From Adlercreutzia equolifaciens DSM 19450 (lineage in GTDB: Bacteria > Actinomycetota > Coriobacteriia > Coriobacteriales > Eggerthellaceae): a stretch of 64,000 nucleotides of DNA. The stretch spans positions 2,170,001 through 2,234,000 of the forward strand of contig NC_022567.1 in assembly GCF_000478885.1 (NCBI RefSeq). The letters run 5' to 3'. A program made the translations under genes and the position numbers. Positions 60,137 through 64,000 of this stretch are shown in pieces. The notes below the pieces were generated by a model that saw only the letters and a list, made by a program, of their open reading frames with translations, made no database searches and was not told the DNA's origin. The stretch's first letter is position 1, and each line of letters starts with the position of its first letter.

Positions 60137-61303
60137 ATGGAGTCCGTCACAACAACAATGGGGTTCTTAATGGACGAAAAGAAGCAGAATGAACTTGCAA
60201 TCCTCAAAGAAGCGCTGCAAAGAGCCCGGTCGAACGGGGGTGAGGCCCGCAGGAATGCAGACAAATTAGCCGGCGAAATCCACCCCTTCGAAAGGCTGGA
60301 TTTTGCTATCTCGTCAAAAACCGGCAAGGTCATAGGAATCGAGCATTTTCGGGTGGACCATTTCGTTCGCCAAGACAAAAGCGTCCAGTCTGCCGCTGCA
60401 ACTTTCGTGAATAGCTGCGAAGACAAACGAAGGCAAATGCTATCGAATGGCGCACCCAACCATTTCACTGACGGAATGCTTGGACAAATCGGCGAAATGA
60501 TCAGCCAGCAAATTCACCTCTCGAATAATGCCAGCGTTGACGATATAAAGCGATCTCTTGAGGCGCGACTATTCGGAGCCAGGGGTCACATATCGAAGAT
60601 TGAGTCCTATCGGGCCAATCTGCAAAGCTTCAACTCGGCAAGAGCAATCGAAATGGGATTTCTTATCGAGATTCATTCTGACCTTCGGAATCTCTTTCTG
60701 AATGACGCCCATGTTGCCCACAAGATCCAGCTTGGAGAGCTGCCTCTCTTTGAAGACGCTTACGATCTTTTAGCTAAGGCCGCATCAACTCTTGACTGGA
60801 TAATCCTTGCTTTCTACGGCGCCACAGACAACGAAATCCACAATGCCGTCATTATCAACTGCGCTAATGGCAACTTTTCACATAGTGCCAGCATGCAGGG
60901 CATTTGCGCCATTCCTTATCTAGGCTTAGACAAGACAGCGCCGAAAGCACGCCAGTATCGCCGAGGTAAAGCAGAATTCACTGTTGGCGAAGAAGACATA
61001 ACCTATTTAGTCGAAAGAACGTCGCCGCCCATCGATCCCGAACAACTTTGGCAGAGAGCAATCACTGACGGAGCGATAGCGCTTACGAAAGCCAGAGAGG
61101 GCAAGCCCTTTGTAGCAACTCTGCCCGTTCAAATGCTGTATGAAATGCTTCTCGACAAAGTAAAACACCGTCAAGGCCCGGTCACCTGCAACACTACGGA
61201 AAAGCTGCTATGCTCAATGAACGCAGCTGAGCGCGATCTGCGCATCCAGCGCTTTGCAGATAAGTGGGGATTTCCAAGCCTTAATTCGAGACCCAACTTC
61301 TAA
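60137..61303 (+). CDS. Uncharacterised island protein
   Basis: This protein of up to 388 residues begins with a helical stretch and has a central YDLLAKAASTLDWIILAFYGATDNEIHNAVIINCANG with no known motif. It is soluble and mixed alpha/beta by eye. A possible promoter, TTGATC (60105-60110) with TATACG (60129-60134) and 18-base spacing, would start transcription near the first ATG, so ATG at 60158 or 60170 may be used instead. It is divergent from the 58775 gene and has similar AT-rich composition. Confidence 0.7.
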   Translation: MESVTTTMGFLMDEKKQNELAILKEALQRARSNGGEARRNADKLAGEIHPFERLDFAISSKTGKVIGIEHFRVDHFVRQDKSVQSAAATFVNSCEDKRRQMLSNGAPNHFTDGMLGQIGEMISQQIHLSNNASVDDIKRSLEARLFGARGHISKIESYRANLQSFNSARAIEMGFLIEIHSDLRNLFLNDAHVAHKIQLGELPLFEDAYDLLAKAASTLDWIILAFYGATDNEIHNAVIINCANGNFSHSASMQGICAIPYLGLDKTAPKARQYRRGKAEFTVGEEDITYLVERTSPPIDPEQLWQRAITDGAIALTKAREGKPFVATLPVQMLYEMLLDKVKHRQGPVTCNTTEKLLCSMNAAERDLRIQRFADKWGFPSLNSRPNF

Positions 61304-61452
61304 TTTGTTGATTCACAACGAAATCAAACGCAATCCTGATGCGATGCGGACGTCGGCCTGCAAAATATCTGACGCATCAACCTTCGGACCACAATCAATA
61401 TTCATATGGCGCCAAGCATGATGAATGAAAGAAGAAATTATTCGGTGAAAGT

Positions 61453-63027
61453 CTAGCCTCTGATTTTGCTTCCAAGTTCAGGAAGACCACGTGCAACCAA
61501 AGCACCGTTAAAATCCGCTATTGAGAGACCGGGCATCTTATCGATTATCTTCAAACATGTTTTGTAGGGTTCCTCGTTCTCTTTCAGGTTGTGATCGGAT
61601 TTTGCGAATAGCTTGATTACCGTTCTTGTGCCAAGTTTCAATCCTACGCAAACTGCCATTAAGTGGTCTTTACCGATAGTGTTGTAATCGTCTTTCCTGA
61701 TTCTTCCGAAGTAGTTTTCATTAAGCATAGTCGCTTCCATGAATATTTTTGCAGAGCCTATGCCTTTGCGTTCCATTAGATACGAGAGGCATTCACAAAG
61801 CGATACGGATTGGGTTGTGAGCATATCTTGAAAAGTATCATCATCTTCAATATCGAAGAGCTGATCTGCAAATGCTTTGTAAACCTCGTCAGGCTCATGA
61901 GGCAAATCACGCTGGTCGGCTGGCAGGAACGCCAGCAAACGTTGGTCGGCTTCCGTGATGGAACGAAGGAGGAAACCTGCTCCGTCCAAATCTTTCTTGA
62001 AGTTTGCGTAACTGCGAACGTTATACGCCCTGATATTCAGTGCGCATCGAGCTAGGTTCTTCTTGGCTTTATTAGTGAGCTTAAGGTCTACTCCGTCCTG
62101 CATGACCCAATCGTGGCTTGCGAGGACGAAATAGCCTTCGACAAAGAGGTAATGGTTCTCTTTGAGCCATGAAGCAAGTACGGAGCTTTGGTCGATAAGC
62201 TCGTATGCTTCGGTGGGAGTAAGCGCGACGAAATCATCCTTATGGTTTATGTCGCTAAAAACGCTTTCGTAATCAGGAAGCTTCGATAGCTCGTGTTCCA
62301 AGCCGACCTCAAGCAAGCGGTACTTTACAGATTCGCGCGATACGATGAAGAAGTCGCTTAGAGCCTGTACGAGATCGTCGCATGTGATACCGTTTGATTC
62401 AGGCTCTTCGTGCAGCAGTTCTTCGGCTTTCAGCTTGAACGTATGCGCAGGCATAAGAACACGCGGAGCAAGGCGGTGCGCCTGCCATTCGAGCCAGTCA
62501 AAGTTGTTCTTTGCTGATTGTTGGGCGTTGGGCTTGCGACGACTTCCCGAGCTTCTGCACAGGAAGGCGTTAGCATCGGTACGTGTTGCGTTCTCGCGCA
62601 TGGCCTTTATCTGAAAGTACTTGCGGTCCTTCTCCCAATGCAAAGCTTCATGGATGAGGGTATTGCGCATGGCTCCAACGCTACGGCGGCATTCAGAATC
62701 CGGGTCAATGAGGATGGTGCCAGCTTTATAGAACTTCGATGTTGCGTTACCAGTAGCAGGGTCGATGATTGGGATTTCACTATCGAACAGAACGCAGCAG
62801 CCGAACACGTCCCCATTGCGCGAGAGTTTTGCCTCAACGACGTTCAGGCTTTCGTCCTCTATGATCTTTTCCACGGGAAGCGCCATGGGAGATTTGAGGA
62901 CTTCGGGGCATCGCTTGGTCAGATACTTAGTGGCATAGTCGTCAAGCCGCCTGCTGCCTATAATCAAGGCACCAGTGCGCTTGTCAACGTCGAGTATTTC
63001 AGACCAGTCGTGACTTTTAATCGGCAT
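61453..63027 (-). CDS. ImmA/IrrE-like metallopeptidase
   Basis: This 524-residue protein has the zinc-protease motif LIHEALHWEKD (HExxH) at about residue 125, followed by ANAFLC and LEWQAHRLAPRVLMP, as in ImmA/IrrE-type proteins that cleave repressors. About 300 further residues form a helical region without a recognised DNA-binding motif. It overlaps the upstream YgjP gene by 11 bases. The ATG at 63027 follows AGGTG; a GTG nine bases earlier is also possible. Base composition is AT-rich compared with the left part of the window. Confidence 0.82.
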   Translation of the reverse strand: MPIKSHDWSEILDVDKRTGALIIGSRRLDDYATKYLTKRCPEVLKSPMALPVEKIIEDESLNVVEAKLSRNGDVFGCCVLFDSEIPIIDPATGNATSKFYKAGTILIDPDSECRRSVGAMRNTLIHEALHWEKDRKYFQIKAMRENATRTDANAFLCRSSGSRRKPNAQQSAKNNFDWLEWQAHRLAPRVLMPAHTFKLKAEELLHEEPESNGITCDDLVQALSDFFIVSRESVKYRLLEVGLEHELSKLPDYESVFSDINHKDDFVALTPTEAYELIDQSSVLASWLKENHYLFVEGYFVLASHDWVMQDGVDLKLTNKAKKNLARCALNIRAYNVRSYANFKKDLDGAGFLLRSITEADQRLLAFLPADQRDLPHEPDEVYKAFADQLFDIEDDDTFQDMLTTQSVSLCECLSYLMERKGIGSAKIFMEATMLNENYFGRIRKDDYNTIGKDHLMAVCVGLKLGTRTVIKLFAKSDHNLKENEEPYKTCLKIIDKMPGLSIADFNGALVARGLPELGSKIRG

Positions 63028-63760
63028 CTGTTGCACCTATGTTGCCGTCTATGTGATCCAAGGGCATCGAGTTGAGCAGAGCCTTAGCTTCTTGCCAGGT
63101 AGGATAGAACTCTTCGACGAGGGATTGGAAGCGGTTGGTATGGTTGCTTTCGAGCAGATGAACCAGCTCGTGAACCAATACGTAATCCAAACACTCAGGC
63201 GGCTTCTTGACAAGCTGGAGGTTGACCCATATGCGGCGCTCTTCGATGTTGCAGGTGCCCCATTTGGTCTTCATGTTCTTGATGCGGAATTCGTTAGCTG
63301 CTATGCCCGTACGCTGTTCGCAACGCTTTGCGACGATGTTAAGGACGCTTTTCAGCTCGGCTCTGTACCATTCGGTCATGAGACGCTTGCGCTCGGTCTC
63401 TGAGGCACCATCAGGCACGTACATGACGAGCTTTGCGCCTTCTTTGTTTACGCGAGGCTTTGATGCACCATAGACAATCTGGAGCTTGTAGGGTTTGCCC
63501 CAAAGATAATGGGCTTCGCCCGTAATATAGCTACGCTTGGTCTGCCTTGGCTGAGACGCCATGCGCTCTTTGGCCTTTGAGACTTCAGGCAGCTTCTTCA
63601 AGAGGAACAGTTCTATTTCTGATGTGGTAACGTCAAGCGGCGCCTTGACGGACACGGTGCCTTCAGGCGGGTCAACATGGATATAGAGGTTCTTCAAGTT
63701 GGCCTTCCTGAAGATGCCTACTGAGATACCACCGATGAAAAGTGTTTCTTTAGATGTCAT
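63017..63760 (-). CDS. YgjP/SprT-like zinc metallopeptidase (DUF45)
   Basis: This 247-residue protein has the WLM/YgjP motif VLVHELVHLLESNHTNRF (HExxH plus a later His) and MKTKWGTCN before it, typical of this family. Such genes often stand at the end of type I restriction operons. The start at 63760 overlaps the end of the preceding gene by 11 bases and its own end overlaps the ImmA-like start, so the three are coupled. The true role of the peptidase in these operons is not known. Confidence 0.9.
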   Translation of the reverse strand: MTSKETLFIGGISVGIFRKANLKNLYIHVDPPEGTVSVKAPLDVTTSEIELFLLKKLPEVSKAKERMASQPRQTKRSYITGEAHYLWGKPYKLQIVYGASKPRVNKEGAKLVMYVPDGASETERKRLMTEWYRAELKSVLNIVAKRCEQRTGIAANEFRIKNMKTKWGTCNIEERRIWVNLQLVKKPPECLDYVLVHELVHLLESNHTNRFQSLVEEFYPTWQEAKALLNSMPLDHIDGNIGATDAD

Positions 63761-64000
63761 AGTCTGGCTGCTTCTGGACAACGAATTCGAATAAGTGTTC
63801 GACATCGGCAACGGCGGCATCATCAGACCATCCATCGGCTAGAAGAGCCTTGTATATGGCTTGTTTGATGAGTTGCTGGACTTGCTGATTGCTTTTCCAA
63901 CTGGGTCTTATGGCATCGCGAACTGCTTTATCAACACTCAGAGCCAAAGCGGCTTTGCCTACTCCTTCGAAATAGTCATAGAAGACCATAGCGGGCTGGT
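63750..64000 (-). CDS. C-terminal end of type I restriction HsdR, partial
   Basis: Only the last 83 residues are in the window; the frame is open to the right edge. AMVFYDYFEGVGKAALALSVDKAVRDAIRPSW and a helical end resemble the C-terminal helical region of type I restriction subunit R. The neighbouring YgjP gene supports this, since the two often go together. The assignment rests on a short fragment. Confidence 0.5.
   Translation of the reverse strand, partial: QPAMVFYDYFEGVGKAALALSVDKAVRDAIRPSWKSNQQVQQLIKQAIYKALLADGWSDDAAVADVEHLFEFVVQKQPDYDI

Noticed and set aside
1..64000. tRNA, rRNA and CRISPR features
   Set aside because: I looked in the intergenic gaps for T-loop motifs such as GGTTCGAATCC with a matching acceptor stem, and for regularly spaced repeats, and found none. 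A tRNAscan-SE run would settle this.

Overview
The window is high-GC bacterial DNA that most resembles an anaerobic gut actinobacterium of the Coriobacteriia, probably Eggerthellaceae. The main signs are two Tat-exported lipoprotein flavin reductases of the fumarate-reductase superfamily, a membrane-embedded LuxR regulator beside one of them, an aspartate 4-decarboxylase next to a carbamate kinase, a CoA-disulfide reductase-rhodanese, and a HypB nickel chaperone. This is an inference from gene content. No rRNA, tRNA or CRISPR array was seen.

From 1 to about 53.6 kb the content is chromosomal housekeeping and niche metabolism in many short transcription units. In order it holds a lipoprotein fragment, an MGMT-like repair protein, hypB, a PAP2 phosphatase and a fused deoxyinosine glycosylase-NAD(P)HX epimerase. 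Next come a GntR / DUF1648 membrane protein / CPBP protease set around a divergent promoter, a fluoride channel, a MOSC protein and a CMD-cupin gene flanked by two related ~193-bp palindromic elements. These are followed by an anion transporter, a HipB-HipA pair, an SDR, an S10 peptidase, the first flavoprotein, CoA-disulfide reductase, a ZIP transporter and a ferredoxin. Then dgt, fbp, an APC permease, apt, a rhodanese, aspD, arcC, a GyrI-like protein and a GNAT protein.

From 35.2 kb come an XRE regulator with a membrane partner behind a consensus promoter, two SulP transporters (one with a long C-terminal extension), the second flavoprotein with its LuxR regulator, and a four-gene potassium operon (two short TrkA-like proteins, TrkH, and a KdpD-like DUF4118 sensor without a kinase). 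This is followed by a ferritin-like protein, a YbaN-like protein, nagB, a second SDR and an AmmeMemoRadiSam-type radical SAM enzyme.

From about 53.6 kb to the right edge the base composition falls and the content becomes an accessory, defence-like island. A 10-bp tandem array precedes an AlbA_2-type protein. Three related ~90-180-bp repeats then lie downstream of, or between, plus-strand genes including a PD-(D/E)XK-like protein and an orphan CdiA-CT-like nuclease with a near-leaderless promoter. Two uncharacterised divergent genes follow, and the window ends in the tail of what looks like a type I restriction operon with two zinc metallopeptidases.

Start sites were chosen by Shine-Dalgarno spacing and family length. 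Functions are named from motifs read by eye and have not been tested by database search.
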